Below the pieces are notes generated by a model. That model was not told the origin of the DNA and searched no databases. It worked only from the letters and a program-made list of their open reading frames with translations. Below are positions 36,301-50,992 of a stretch of 64,000 nt of DNA, in pieces (position 1 is the first letter of the stretch; each line of letters begins with the position of its first letter). The translations under genes were made by a program, and so were the position numbers. Source of the DNA: Callaeas wilsoni (lineage: Eukaryota > Chordata > Aves > Passeriformes > Callaeidae); NCBI GenBank assembly GCA_013398955.1, contig VWPU01003220.1, positions 62,001-126,000 on the forward strand, in the 5' to 3' direction.

Positions 36301-39300
36301 ATTAAATCCTGACTAATCTACATGAGAAAAGCAAATAACACCTGATGTTTCCCAACTGTTAGCAACATGGCCTTAAATTTTTTCTTAAAAAAAGATTTAA
36401 TCATAGGAAGGATAAAGATATCACATGGTTTGGCAGTTTCACTGGTTGTCATGGCAAATGAAAATCCCTGACTCTCCAACTTGCCTGTTTTAGAGGAAAG
36501 GAAACAACAAAAATGCCCTTTTTTATGACTAGAAAGGAATGTTTTCCTAATAATCACTCATGAACCCACTGCACACTATATATAAACAGCTGCTCCTTCC
36601 CAGGGAAAATGTTTGCTGTTTCTTACTGAACAGCTCTCGGAGATCCAGGCAATTCAGCCCCGGCAGACATTCAGGCACGGGTAATGAAAACCATGTGCTC
36701 TTGTATGTGGTGACTTCTTGCCGGCCAAAGGGAGCCCGAACTAGCTGCAAGGGGGGTCTCAGCTCCATGGGGGCTCAGCCACCAGCTCCCAGGGAGCCCG
36801 CCAGCACAGCATGGCCAGGAGAAGCTGGCAGCAGCAGGAGCCCCCTCCTCTGCTCCCACACTCAGCATCACCGTGCCATTTCTTGCCACATGTCCAACAA
36901 TGGGCGTGTTTTCCTGTGTTCTCAAAGCAAGCCAGAACCATGGATATTTGTGCAAGTTTTAATCTGCCAGACAGGTAACAGCAGCAAAGACATCCCACTG
37001 TTCGCTCCCACCCGGGCAATCCAAAGCACCTTGCACCCTGCCTGCATGACCAACTTCACACATCTTTCATTACAGTAGATTTTCTAAATATAGGGAGGTA
37101 ATTTGGCTGTAACTTCAAAAGCAGGTCCCCAGAGAGCCTGCTCCTTCCAGTCACACTGCCTTTTGTTTTTGGCTGAATGGTAAAAATCTGGGAAACTGAG
37201 GATATCCCCACAGCAGATTTACATCGCTCACTTCACTACCAGGTTTTGGTTCGTTGGTTTGTCTCCAGTCTTTCCCCTCCTGCAAATCGTCCTCCACTGC
37301 TGGGCTTCAGTGCAATACTTTTGTCTAGAAGGAACAACAGGACCCTAAGGAATAATGTTTACCGTGCAGTGTGGTAAGCAGTGCTCCTCTGTGGGTTAGG
37401 TTTTCTCCAACACCCCCATCCACCATGATTGCTTGGGGGCAGCATAAGTTGCACCACCACAGATGGGCAGCTGGCTGGAAAGCAGCCCCTTCTCTATGGA
37501 AAGCCACAAGCTCTTTCCCTTATCTTCCCAAAAAAAGCAGCTCTGTGTCAAACAGCACCACTGCACTCCAACATTGCCTGTGTATGTACACCGAGGGCCA
37601 CATCCTCCCAAAGTCCCCGGCCTCAGTGAGTTTGCACTGCAGAGCCTTCATTGCAACAGCAAAACCATGCTCCTGCACAAATGTTATCCATAATCAGGGA
37701 TGTCCATACAGATTAGCTAAAGGTAATGAGATAACACATAGATAACTAATTTGGATCTTTTATCTTTTGGATACGAGGCAGAAGGAAGGCAAGGCATTGT
37801 CCTTCCTCCGTGGCCAGGCTGTGCCTGCAGGACTGTGGGTGAGACACCCACCTTCATTTACAGGCTGCATGTACCAAAAGGAGGTCACTTTCTATCAACT
37901 ACGAGATAAATAGAGTCCCACAATAATTTCAGCTGCATCACTGAATTGTATCGCAAGCCTCATACATTAACCCTTATCCACACCACAGAGATGGAACATT
38001 CAGGTTACTGAAGTTACTGGGAATGCAATCACAAGCCAAGGGACAGAAGAACTCTGCTCTTTCACCCATCCGATAAGCCAAACACACAGAAAAAGAACAC
38101 ACACAGAAAAAACACACATGATTTTTCCATGGAAGACTCCAGCCAGACTACCCCTCATCCCACTGGTCCAGCAGCATGCCCTCCCTGCAAGGGTTGCTGG
38201 CTTGCACAGTCCCCCAGTGGTTCAGGGTCCAGAGTGTTTCTGGACTGCTGTGCACATGGGTGGATGCAGGAAGTAATAGGCAAGGCAGAGGGCATGGGCC
38301 AAAGGGGGATTAAAGGCAGGCTGCGAAAGAAAAAGGGAAACAGAGAAAACCAAAACCAAGCAAGAATAATTCTCTTTGGGTATTACAGCAGAGCAGGCTG
38401 GCACTGTTGGACACGACACAGTTTTACTGCTTTAAGTTGAAAGGATGTGACACAGCAAATATTTTCCATCCTGACTAGGAGATTTAGTCTCAAGGCTACA
38501 GCTAGTTACACTCAGGTGTTCAAGATCTTGACACACAATCCTGGAAGAAGTGTGTTTCAGTCACAAAAAAGACTACATTTTCAGCTTCTCAAATGCATAT
38601 ATACTTAAACATTTTCCTTTAGGACAGAGCTTGACAATTGAGATGGTATGAGCCAGACAGACTGTACTTATGGGGGTAAGGCACATTTCACATTTGTTCA
38701 TCCCTTGCATTTTCCTAATTTTGCACAAAACTATTTGGACTAGCACCATTTGTTCTTTAACAAAATGGGCAGTCTACCCAAAAATACTACTTGTAATTCA
38801 AAATTCAACATAAGGCATTTTTATTTAGTGAAATAAAGAATTCCCTCACATCATGTTTCAGTTTGCCATTTATCCCTTCAAACACAAGCACAGCCTTGCT
38901 GCCCCCCAGCACAGCACGCTCCCACCAAGTACAAAGCAACGTACAAACAGCAGCTCCTATTGCATAGCAAATTGTCATGAGTTATAAAGAGATTTCATGT
39001 CTAACAGAGCCTCTGTGAAGCAAAGACAAGACTTCTGTAGAAGCTCTATATTTATTTCTAGTTCCTTCTGTATGTATTTCTATACGACATTTGACTGAAA
39101 TCGGATATCCAGAGAACAGAATAGATTTTTTTTGTGTGTGTGCGCATATTTATCCTCTTAGCAGGTAAAAGAGGTGAAGACCAAAACCGCAAGTCAGAAT
39201 ATAAGAAGATTTTTGGCTCTGCTGATGACTGCTTGCAGGACAGGTCCTATATGGCACTTTAGATTTTATTCTTTCCAAGGCAACAATCATCAGCACTGCC

Positions 39301-42300
39301 CTGAAATGGCACTGCAAGTTCAAATCCATCCACTCTAGAAAGCTCTGTGCAAGGAACTTATACAAAAGCATTACCTCTAAGACTTAACTTTAAAAGCAGA
39401 TTTATAAAAAGTCACTGGTTTTCCCTCTGAAAACAGAGGGTTTACAATGACTTGAACAATTTTATTGCAGTCAGCTAACTCCAGCAAGAACATAAGAATT
39501 CCAACTTTGAACCACATTTTCAAACTACTCTGTCCTCCAAACTATTTAGCTTCTCTCCAAAGGGAAAAAAACCCCAACTTTCCTCTTAACATGTGCTGCA
39601 GCTCACTTGCAGCCTAAGATCCTCAGTGTATCTGCAACTGTCATGTGCAGAACAACTGAAATTGAGGGAACTTTAAGTACTGGATAGATGTATGATAAAA
39701 AGCAAAAGAGAAGCTGCTGTGGTGGTAAAGAATCCGGGCAGGGTAATAAGGCTCATAAAACTGGCTTCATCTGGGCTGAGATATTTGCTTAGCTGGCAGT
39801 ACTCTCAATAGCTACAGATGATGGTGAAAGGAAACGTGTTACAGCTGTAAAAATCTAGGTTTAAAGGGAGAAAAAAAAAGGTGGTTTAAAGAAACCATGA
39901 GGCAATTTTAGGTTATGATTATGAAAGGAAGAAATAAAATTTATAGGTTGAAAAGACAGGGGAAACAAGAAGAACAGAAGAAAATGGGATGAATCTGGGC
40001 TAAGGATGTCCAGGCAGATGCTGCTGGAGCACCAAGGCATGAGCTCAGCCAGCTGCACTGCAGAGAGGAGCATCCCTGCCCAGCACAGCTAAAAAGGGCA
40101 GGAAAAATGCTGCCCAGAGGGGAAGATGGGAAGAACAAATGGCAAAAAAACTATCCCTAACTCTGGAATGACACCTGCCAGCTACCTACAGAGATAAAAG
40201 ACATGGGGTTACCTCTGCCAAAAGTTAGAACACCCTCTGTTTTTAAAATTGCAAAGGAGATGCATATCCTGGCAAGACTGTGTGTTGGACCTGGGAATCC
40301 GAATTCAAATCCTGAGCACAAAGCAGGTTCCAATGCAAACCTCAGTGCCAGCCTGAAAAACAGTCACTACAGCCCCAGCTAACACATCCAGCTGTAAGAG
40401 AACATGCATTTATAAGTCATAAATAGGCTTTTGGTTCACTGTCAAAAGCACCAAACAACCCAAGACAATCGGGGAATATTAGGCTTTAAAGGTCAAGTAT
40501 CCCATTTGTGGTGCAACGCAAGGAGATGGGTTTGAGTATCCTTTCGGCATAGAGATGTAGGTGGGCTTGTGGCAAAGACAAGTATTCCATACCCAAAAAC
40601 AGTCATTCTCTCATTTGGAGTAAAGAACTTCACCTCCAGTGGAGAGATACAAGTCTTCCCTGGGGGCTTGCTAACCTCATGCTTTGGTTCACAGCTGTAT
40701 GGATGCTGCTCTGCAGGAGCCTCCCATACTGCCCGAAGTTACAGCTGGCAGCTCCAAGCGCTCCCTGAAATTGATTTGGGTCTCTTTTCGCGGCAACTAA
40801 TAACGTCTCCCTTCCCACAAAACTGGGCAAGCACCACGGGAGACTTCCGAGGTACAATACAAGAGTTGCAGATAATAGGAGTCACATGGAAAGCACCGTG
40901 TTTGCTTTTTTTCCTACATTTATTACACTTAAGCAGTCAGTGAAGACAGTGTGTGCTTTTTGGAGCAGGTCTGTGTCCACTCATGTCTGCCCCAAAGCCA
41001 ACAAAATAAAGTCTCAGCATGGTTACAAACATCATCCCCTTTACCCTCAACACAAATACACTCTTGGACAGAGCCAGAGCCCAGCTGTGATAAAGTACAT
41101 GGGAATTAGGAAGTCACAATTAAATATGTAATATAGAATAAAGGTAAATTATTACTTCATTCATTACAACAACCAACATCAAACATGAAACTAAGTCAAA
41201 CATTAGCTGGGTTAGGTAAGAGCACCAGAGGAGTGTTGCAGACCCTGTACGTGTGGTGACTCTGCTTTACACACTTCTTAGACTCTTCTTCTCCCTTTTG
41301 TTATTTGCTCCATGTTGATACCTCAGTGTGCATGACACAAGTTCTTTATACCAGGTTGCACAGAAGGTTGTATGGACTCCAACAACATACATGTCAGTTG
41401 TGCTTTGACAGAATATACTACATTTCTTTAGTCTATCACATTGAAAGTAGCCTGTGGCATTTTTAAAAGGTTGGAGTAAGAAGTCAAAAGCTTCACTGAA
41501 CATTTAACTACTACGAGCACACTTTCCACCTCACACATACCCTCTTGCACATCCTTTAAATTTTCAAAGGGAGAGCAAGTTGCTCATAAAGAGTATGTAT
41601 GTATTTCCCCTGTCCTCATCATTAATAGAAACTTCAAGCCTGTGTCATGATAAAACTTGAATTTGAGACTGATGGCCTGACTATGCTCTGTGCTATAGAA
41701 AAATTACTTACTAAGAATTATTGTCCATCTTTGAGCACTCTGTACACACAGGCAAAATGGGGAAAAAGTAACAGATCAGGTGACTTGTCCAAAGAGAGAA
41801 ACTCAGGAATAATCCCATGTAAACCAGACCTATGCCTCATATTATCTCTGTTGAACTATTTTACCTCTCCAGCCTTGTTCCCCGCTGACATCCCCAACTC
41901 TGCTTTGCTTTTCTTGACTATCATTGACAATTATCTTTTCATCCTGCAGTCTCAATACCCACCTTCCTCTGCCCTGGTATCATGCTATGTGCATTTTTGT
42001 CTTTGTCCGCCAAGGAAATTGTAATAGGGCTGGTATTTTTATATGGGAACTATTTTTGTACCATATTCAGGAAATTTCCCCTTTTAACTAAGTTTTGTAT
42101 AAAAACTATAGCTACCAAAATAGAGAAGATAATACTTTCTTCTACCTTCTGTTCCCACTCACTCCTAGGTGCTAGAGGACAGGCCATCCATGATAGCACA
42201 GCCTTTCCTGGGGTCTTCACCATGTCTCCATGAAGACAGGCCACATCCCATTGTGCCGCAACTGTCCAAATTCTCTCCTAGCCACTAGTGCCTTAGTGCC

Positions 42301-42605
42301 ACCTCTGACCCCAGACTTGAACAGAAATGCTTTCTATATGTCCTACATGCAGCAACTGAACTGGGTGATGCAGTTCTCAAGTAGCTGACACCTAAAAAGA
42401 TTTCAGATTTCCAGCTTAAAACAGACACCACCCACTTCTCTTAACCCCTCTCCTCCCTTTGCTCAGAGAACAGCCCTTCCCTTCCCAACCAAAGCCTCGC
42501 CAGCCTGCACCTCCACTGTTCACACAGGTCATTCATGTGAAGAACTGGTTTAATCTCAGCTGGCAAGAGTTATTTCCTGCAGAAGTACAGCAGTGAAGCC
42601 TTCTT

Positions 42606-42627
42606 AAAAATAAAAAAAAAAAAAAAA
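42606..42627 (+). repeat. A-rich tract
   Basis: AAAAATA followed by a run of about 16 A residues. A second A-rich tract starts 107 bp further on. Confidence 0.85.
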
Positions 42628-42733
42628 TCTCTTCAGGATTAATCCAACCCAGCATCCTCTCACATCTCAGTTATTTCGATTGTACCTCTCTAGCCTGGAC
42701 AGATCTCATCTTGGATCACTGACTTTCCCACTC

Positions 42734-42799
42734 AAAAAAAAAAAAAAACAAAAAACAAAAAAAACCCCAAAAAACCAAAAAAAACAAAAAACCAAAACC
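42734..42799 (+). repeat. A-rich simple repeat, (A)n with C interruptions
   Basis: About 66 bp of A runs broken by single C or CCC. It could be a degenerate poly(A) tail, but no retroposon body is recognisable next to it. Confidence 0.88.
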
Positions 42800-45700
42800 A
42801 TCCTGTTAAATCACAATTTGCCCAAGTTGTATCTTCAAGGTTTCCAGTTTTCCCTCTTTCTATGGCTCCAACTCCTTGTTATTACTTTTCACATTCCTTT
42901 TACAGCCTAGCGGACATCTCACTAATTATCCTTAAAGCAAAAGCAGCCCTGTCAACCATGCTCTCCCTCACAGCTGGTCAGATGTCCTTGAAAACACTCA
43001 CTGAGCTTTCTCTCCCCTGCTCAAGAATACTGCTGTCATCTGGCCTTTCCCTACCAGTTAGTGATCATAACCTGTAGTCACCCACCAGAAAGTGCTGAGC
43101 TCTGCCAGGTAGAAACTGCGTTTTGCCATTGACAGCTATTCAGGATGCAACGATGGACCACGGGATGCTGCAGCAACACACAGTGGCAGGAGGCAGAAGG
43201 AATCTTGCCTGAGTGGTCACTCTTAATTTAAAGCAGCAGGTCTCCCCTCTTGAGGCTTATCCGACTGTTTCTAAATGGAAATGTTAGGCTGTTATGCCCA
43301 TGTTACTCATTTTCCTCTAGGTCTGACCTACAGAGAATGGCCATTTCTCCTGGATCCATCAGGCTGAGAGGTGATGGTGAGACCAAAGCACATGGCTTGG
43401 GTTTCTTGGAAACAGCAGGAGAGTAGGGAATTATGAAGGATTTGAAATGTGACACAAGATGCATTTTTGATATTTACAGGGATTTCTGTGACTGTTCAGA
43501 GGGAGCCCTTCCCACGCAAAAGCAGAAGTGTGATGGAGAGTCTATTTTCCCAGGAACAGCTAAAATAGCCATTATGAGCCTGTTCTTTACAAGAGGACAA
43601 CCAACCTCAGTCACACACTGAGGCACACTGGGACCCACTTCAGGCTTAGGATAAAGTCACAGATGTTCCTTCTTAAAACTAGAAGTTGGAGAGTAAAATG
43701 TCAGAGCCTTGGACAAAGCCCTCAAATGCCAAACAAGCTTCACATCTCTTGCACACGAGAAAGCCAGTGAGTTTCAGCACACAGCTTTTCCCAATGTATC
43801 TCGATGTATGACAACACATATTAAGACTCAATTAATACAGTCTCCCTTTCAAAAAGGCACACAAGTTATAAGCATTTTCTTTTTTCCTAAGAAGAGACAG
43901 ATGCTAATTACAGGAGGGAGTTCTCCATAACAATTCTCTTCCTAAACCATACCAATTGCCTTGCCCATTTGAAAGATGTATTTGCTGTATCAGAAGAAAA
44001 AATACCCTTATTATTACCAGTGTCTGAACCATTAACCATCAAAACTGTTTGCTTACTGGACACGTTACTTTTTCTGCATAGCACTGTGCTTGAATCCCTG
44101 TAGCACCTTCCCAGACAAAGTGCTATTAACATGCAAATGAAAAGTTCACACTCCTCCTTGAGATGGTACACAATTATAGTCATAAGCTAAGGTAATGAAA
44201 GGCTCAAAACAAGACAAGTTGGTTACACATGTCACAGTACTGCTTGCAAATCATTCTCTCCTCTAATTACCACAGCATTTCCAGGAGGAATCGATTACAG
44301 CAATATGGATGAATGGGATCCTAAAACTGAAAAATGTACTGAATTAAACATTAATGCACTCATTGACTGTTATCTATATATACATATATATTTAATGGGA
44401 TGGCCTAGGAAAATACAGAACTAAATATCTAGAAAGACCAGAATCCTGGACACTGAGGCTTTAATATAGTCCCAGCAACAGAATATACCGAAAACATAAA
44501 TTCATCCACCAGGCTATAATTACACTTTGCATTTTGTTTTTGTTGTAAAGATTGGTGTAAGCCTATAGCCAGGCAGAAAGCCAAGCCACAAACTGTGCTC
44601 TGTTGACTGCTGAGCTCTCCATTAGGTGCTCCAACAGAAATACTCATTTGTCCAGACCAGGCCTAAACATGATACAGTGCAACCTCTTCTCCATGCCAGG
44701 CAAGCTTTGGACGAGCACTGCCAAACAAGCATCCGAATTCAACAAGCTCCCTGCTCCTCAAAGCATTATACACACTTTAGCCCAGTTTTCTAAGGAAAAC
44801 AAGCTTATGCAACCATCTAACCTGGCCAACAGACGCAAAAGTCTTTTGTAATTTTGCAGAAACACTCTTTCCAAAGAACAATATCATTTCTACAATTCTT
44901 TTGATCCCCAGGTGGTTGGGATGAGCCCAAAATCAGCATCCACACTGTCACTATTGAGCTGACCTCTGCTCTTGCCATTTTTTGTTTTGCTGCAGCTGGC
45001 TGGTTGTTCAGGGCACTAATGTCTATCAACCAAGAGCACATTTAGCAGCCACGCATTTCTTCTCCAACTGTTCCAATCACAGCTTCCAATTCTAGCTACT
45101 CATTTGCACTATCCGGTTTCTGGGCCTCCATCTACTGTTTCTGAGCCCTTGAAGCTGCAGCTCTCAGCTACCAGAGTTGAAAGCGCTCAAAACCTTTCTA
45201 AACGAGCTGCTCCTGCATGGGACAGAAAAGCTGAACCACCCCTTTATTAATAAGTGATCTGACACCTTGAGCCCTGTGCCTAGTTCCATTAAAACACTAA
45301 CTGGTCTGGCAGATTACATTGTACATGGTGGCACTGTTTTGTCTTACCCACACTTGAGGAATTAACCAAAACGACCCACTTCTGAATCTGCTATCTGTCT
45401 CAAATGATGGTGTCTGGAACCTAAAATAACAATAACGTTATTTACACAACGCAACTTGGGCACCTATGATTCAGGGGAGAGGCCAAGGCTCCCCCATTCA
45501 GTGAACAAACCCAACTCAGCGCAACAAATTCTAAGTCAACATCTTTGCAAAGCTATTTACGCTTTCTAAAAGGATTTAGGGTTAATGGGATGTCAGCTTA
45601 AGAGTAAGAGGGTATGCGTTCAAGTCTCTTGGATCATATACAGGGCAAATTCCAAGCAACTGTGCCTGATGTCTTCCTCTTGCAGAGGCAAAACAGAGCC

Positions 45701-48220
45701 AGCCACATCAGCTTTAAGAAATCACTTTGCTGCACCCCAGTATTTGAATTAAGACATCCAGAAAACACACATGCTCTGCATGAAAAGAAAACCCTAGTTG
45801 GTACCAGGGCTCGTTCTGCTCGACTTGAACTGAACTAGTATCACAGCACCATGAGGCTGCGACAAAAATGCCACGTTTCACATTAGAGTCTATAAGAATC
45901 AATCGCATCAAAGAAAAAAATCAGAATTCAGGTAGTGCCTGCTTGTTTTACTTCTCTCCCTATGTCATGTCCAACGCTTGCAGAACTCCTTTTTTCCCTT
46001 GCTATCCCCTCACAGGCAGCTGCGCTGCAACATCCATCACACAGCACCTCCCTGATAGCTGGTGGCTGCTAAGGCAATATTTACGCTATGGCTTGCACTG
46101 CTGTTTATAAAATTCTTTGGAGCTCTTCCAAAGGGAAAGCCCCACATAAATCGAAGTTGTTAGTGTCATCTACAGGCTAAGTCCAGTCAAGAATTTGCTA
46201 GAACTCACTGTGGAGACTGCGGATCTTTGAAATACCAATCAATGTGCAGCAGAGGGGCTGAGTAATAAACTTCATTAGCATTGCTGGTAACACTTTTCTT
46301 CAGCAGAATACAATAAATCACCGATGAATATTCAAGGCATCCCTCTGAGGTTATCTAGATTTTATGCATGGAGGCAACCAAGAAACAGAAAGTTTTAACA
46401 GAAGGAACTTGCCTATAAACACAAGAAAGATGCAGAATTCAGTTATCTTGCCTTCAAAGTACAAAATATGTAATTTCTAGAGGAAACTATGAATTATATA
46501 AATTGATTTGCAATGAAATTAAGGAGATTGTGTTTCCCCAAAACTTCTAATGGCTATTCCCACCCAAGTTACAGCACTAGTTACTCACATTACGGTAACA
46601 CCTACAGACTGCAGAGAACTGCAGATTTTTCCACTGTAGAAAGTGAGGACTAACAGACAGAAGTTCTATCCCAAAGACCTTATCATGGATAATAAAACCC
46701 AATCTATACACAAAATACAGGAGCAGTCAAAGAGATTAATGATTCAAAAACTGCATCAGAGGAAGAACGAGAAATGGACCAACCCTCCGGAGTATCAGAC
46801 ACACATCAATAAATTCATTAGCTAAGCATCACCCAGCATTGCCCAGGAGATATTTTTAAAACCTTCCTCTGTACCTCCAAGAACTGATGTCATCAAGCAA
46901 AATGAGAAATATTGTGAGAGATGTGCTAACAAGATGGAAAGAATTTTTATGTAGTTTCACACATTTTCCAGCAAGAAGTTTGACATTTAGGCAGGATGAC
47001 CTGCTTACTAGTGGCTACTCCACAAATTGATGTACCACGCTCACCCCCACAATGACTGACAGCTGCAGCAAACAAACAATCATTCACGCCAGGTTCTTCC
47101 TCCCCGTGGCGACAGCTTTTGCAAAACTGCGGAACTTAATGAGACGCTTTATTTAATATTTATTTCACAATCAGCCTCCTTTATTCTAACAGAATTAACT
47201 TCAGCCCACAATGAATGTTTTCCTTGGTTATTTCATTGTGCAAATCAATACTCAATTTATTTTGAATTTCTTCAGTTGCGAATTCTTAACTAGGGGGGAT
47301 TTGTTTTAAACATGCCTTTATTTATTATTATGAAATACCAGCTAACCACCCACATGGCTGCAAAATCAATCAGCCTGAGGACGCTATCCGAACAAGTTAA
47401 CCTAGCAAGAAAGATTAATTTTAAGACTGCCTTATCCAAGCAGCTTCCCAATCCAGAGGCACAACAGATTAGAGACAACACTGATGAAAATGTGATGGCC
47501 CTTGACAAAAGACTGAACATTCACAATGAGCAAGCTGAAGTTACTCATGATGGACGCACGCATAAAGGCCAGGCAGCAGCTTGAGAAGGAGCTTTAGAAG
47601 TTCCCCATACTACATTAACATTTGCAGCAGAAAATTCAGGAATGGTCCATAATAATCATGTATAATGGCACAGGACAGGGCAATCTCAAGCACCTCCAGC
47701 ACAGAGATGTCCAACGTGACCCAGCAGACACTTCTCACAAGCCATGCTTTTGAAGACCTTTTTGTCAGTGCTTCCTAGTGACACATCGGGACCAGTGACC
47801 TGCATAGCTAAGTGCAAGTGCACCAAGACACAGTTGTCCTGCAGAACTGTGACAACCAAACTGCTACTTAAAAGGAAAAAAAGATTTCCTGGTAGAGGGA
47901 AATACTCTACATTAGCAAAAGTACTTTACAAACATAATGGAAATACTGAGAAGTACCTCAAAATCACAATATAGATATATTTAAATTTATTTTCCAGTTC
48001 TGGGTGATAGGTAAAAGAGACAGAATTTGGAGGTAACAACTGCTAAAAAACACTGATTGTTTCTGCACTGAACATACACTACATCCCTGCATGAGGAGCT
48101 CAGGGAATCCCATAGCAGGTCACAACACAAGACAAGACTTCATTCCTACACACCCCACAAAGCAGTTTCCATCTGAGTCCTACACTCATGCCTCCTCCTC
48201 CTAAATAGGTTGAGCAGAAA

Positions 48221-48260
48221 TCCATTATCCTGAAGTTAAGTCCATTAGTCTAAAGTTGAG
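48221..48260 (+). repeat. Imperfect 20-bp tandem duplication
   Basis: Two adjacent 20-base units, TCCATTATCCTGAAGTTAAG and TCCATTAGTCTAAAGTTGAG, match at about 16 of 20 positions. It lies inside RAB30 intron 1. Confidence 0.8.
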
Positions 48261-49273
48261 TTTGACTCCTGTTTGCCTGCCGAAATTAAAGAGTTAACAG
48301 AAACCTGTGTTTATCTGGGGGTTTTCTATGTGTGCACAAACACATCAATCCAAGCAAAATGCTACTATCACATTTTAGAAATGTGAATACTGCTGACTTG
48401 AAGGGAATGGGCACAGTTCCCTTTTTAGAAGGAACAAATTGTTCAGAACAACGACAAATGCAATAGAGAAATCGGGCACCGACTCTGCTTCTACAGTTTC
48501 AAGCTGCTGGTACATGCAACTCTGACGCAGTCTTTACATGTTTGATTTTTTCAATAGACCCAACATTGTTCAAGAAATCCCCCATAACTACCCAGTGCTC
48601 TCAAGAGCAAATATTTACAGTAAGGATTTTTATATTTTTATATGTGAGAAATTAGAGGGTACCACAATCTTCTGTTGGCTACAGGCATGAGACAGCTACT
48701 GCCAACAAGGCTGGAGTAATTGCATTGGTGCAGATACTCACTGCACTTGAGTATATTTTAGAAAACACGGAATTAGCTGCAAACTGTGTCAAAACATCCC
48801 CTTTAGAGTAAAAGCACTTTCTGTAATTATGCCACAGGAAAAGGGATTACAGAGAAGAACAGCAGCCCCCAAGGCCATTATCCATCACACAGGTTGAACT
48901 TCCTGCTACATCTCCAGTGAACCAGATGCTGACTATTGAGGTCCTCAGCAGTCCATAGATATGCAGAAATCCCAAACCTGCCCTTCTTACTTTTTTGAGA
49001 AAGCTAGAGATTTCTCCAGTCTTTGCTGGGGTTTAATTAAACTCATTACCACAGGTTTATCTGAATTTATACCTTTTCTCCACAGGATATGTTGCAATGT
49101 GAACTTCAGGGGGAATGCAAGAATAAAAAGGCTAATGTTATTTCTCTTAACCTTCTTCTCAATATGCAGAAATGAACTGACACCCCTACAGCAATTTCAG
49201 GCTACCTGATTTTCACCTCTAAAGATTACTTGTCTCGGGATGGAATAATCTGATGTCTCCAGAGGACTAGCAG

Positions 49274-49303
49274 GGATACCAAATGAGCGGATACCAAATG
49301 AGT
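49274..49303 (+). repeat. 15-bp tandem duplication
   Basis: GGATACCAAATGAG is repeated with period 15 (GGATACCAAATGAGC then GGATACCAAATGAGT). The near-identity indicates a recent slippage event. Confidence 0.88.
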
Positions 49304-50489
49304 CAAGAAAGCTTTTCAAGCCTGCATTTACTTTTCAGGTATTTGTGTTAATAGCTGTAAAGCAAGAAAAATATTTATTTTTTTCAAGTTGCAGTTATCC
49401 CCTCTCTCAGTTAATCAAGTTCAATAGCTATTATAATAAAGTTACAATCTCCAGTGTTGGAGAAGAAGGAATTTACAACTCCCTTCTACTATCAGAAAGC
49501 AACAGGAAAATAAGACCACACAGTATGGAGATGCCTTAGTGGATTTCTTGATGTCAATTCAGGTTATACAAGGTTGCCTTACTATGTTTTTAAGTAAGGA
49601 TGTTATTTTCAGTAAATATTCCCATGCAGCCACAACTGCCATGAAAACACCACTCTTTAGGCCCTAGAAGCACCATGAAGAAATTCTCGCTAATTAGACA
49701 CAAATCTGGCTTTCTTTTAAAAACTTGTTAGATGAAAAGCCTTGACTGATCTATTTTTCATTTCTCTGAATTCAGGCAATGAAATTTAAATCACAGAGAA
49801 GTGCTAATGATTATTTTTCAAGTCCGCTTTTCATTACTGAAAGCATTCTTTGCAACATAGCGAACTCAAAATCTCTTTTCTAATCCTGGCAATCCCTTTA
49901 AGTTTTCTTTGATTGGTCGTAAATCTGAATGCTGGCATTCACATCTCAACTAATGGCCTACTTCCCAAGCATGGATCTGGGATTTTTCTGGAGCACAGAT
50001 TTTTCTGGATCTCTCATCACGCTCATATTTATGGATAAATGACTATTTGGAGCAAAAGAATGACCACTGAAAAGACAGGAAGATTTGACAATTTCCTGTG
50101 CCTTAAGTTTCATACGTCTCATGTAAGAGCACATGTAGGGTGATCTACTAACCAGACAAATTCTTCTACTCAGCACCTTTAATAATCTGTTTCCTATAAG
50201 CATTACATCATCTTCAGCTAAGAGTCTGCATTTATATCTACTCTTCAGATTTATTTGGAGTCTGGGAGTATCCAAGCTCCTAAAGGTGCAGCTGGGGTGG
50301 CTGCATTGGAGCAAGAGGCTCAGGCAGATGGACAACAAGGAGGGAGAAAGCAGGTGGGAACAAGGACATTAGCAGTTCCCCTGGAGCTGCTGCTGTCTCT
50401 TTGACAAAGTCCCACTGAATAGTTAAACATCCTGTACCACCCCACACAGCTTTGTCAGGGCTGGAAGAACACTGTGAAGGGCAGCCAGC

Positions 50490-50855
50490 GAAGGCTTTGG
50501 GCTTGTCCAGTTTGGAGAAAAGGGGTGACCTCATTGCTCCCTGCAGAGGAATGGAAGTGGAGAGAGAGGTGCTGATCCCTTCCCCCTGGTATCCAGTGAT
50601 AGGATGCATAGGAATGGTTCAAAACTGCACCAGAGAAGGTTCAGACTGGACATGAGGAAGCATTTCTTTACCAAGAGCATGGTAAAATACTGCAACGGGC
50701 TTCCTAGAGAGGTGGCCGATACCCCAGCCTGTCAGGGCTCAAGAGACATTTGGACAATGCCCTTAACAACATGTTTATGGTCAGCCCTGAGTTGTTCAGG
50801 CAGTTGGACTAGCTGATCCTTTTAGGTCCCTTGCCATTGAGAATATTCTATTTTA
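50490..50855 (+). mobile_element. CR1 LINE 3' fragment
   Basis: It reads as a decayed ORF2 end in plus orientation: LGLSSLEKRGDLIAPC near 50500-50545, then a segment resembling FRLDMRKHFFTKSMVKYCNG near 50640-50700. It ends with a GGACTAGCTGATCCTTTTAGG-like segment and TATTCTATTTTA near 50850. The 3' end type differs from the copies at 4.5 and 57.7 kb, so it is probably another CR1 subfamily. The left boundary is uncertain. Confidence 0.85.
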
Positions 50856-50940
50856 ACTGCTTGATTACTCTGGAGAGAGGGGTCTCATCCTATCACAGCC
50901 AGGTAGCAGGGTAATCCCTCCTGCCAAAGCAATAAAAGCT

Positions 50941-50992
50941 TCTTCTTCTTTTGTTTTTTGTTTTTTGGGTTTTTTTTGTTTTTTTTTCTTTT
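50941..50992 (+). repeat. T-rich simple repeat (T)n with G interruptions
   Basis: About 50 bp of T runs separated by single G or GGG. On the minus strand it is an A-rich tract about 90 bp beyond the CR1 fragment ending at 50855. Confidence 0.85.
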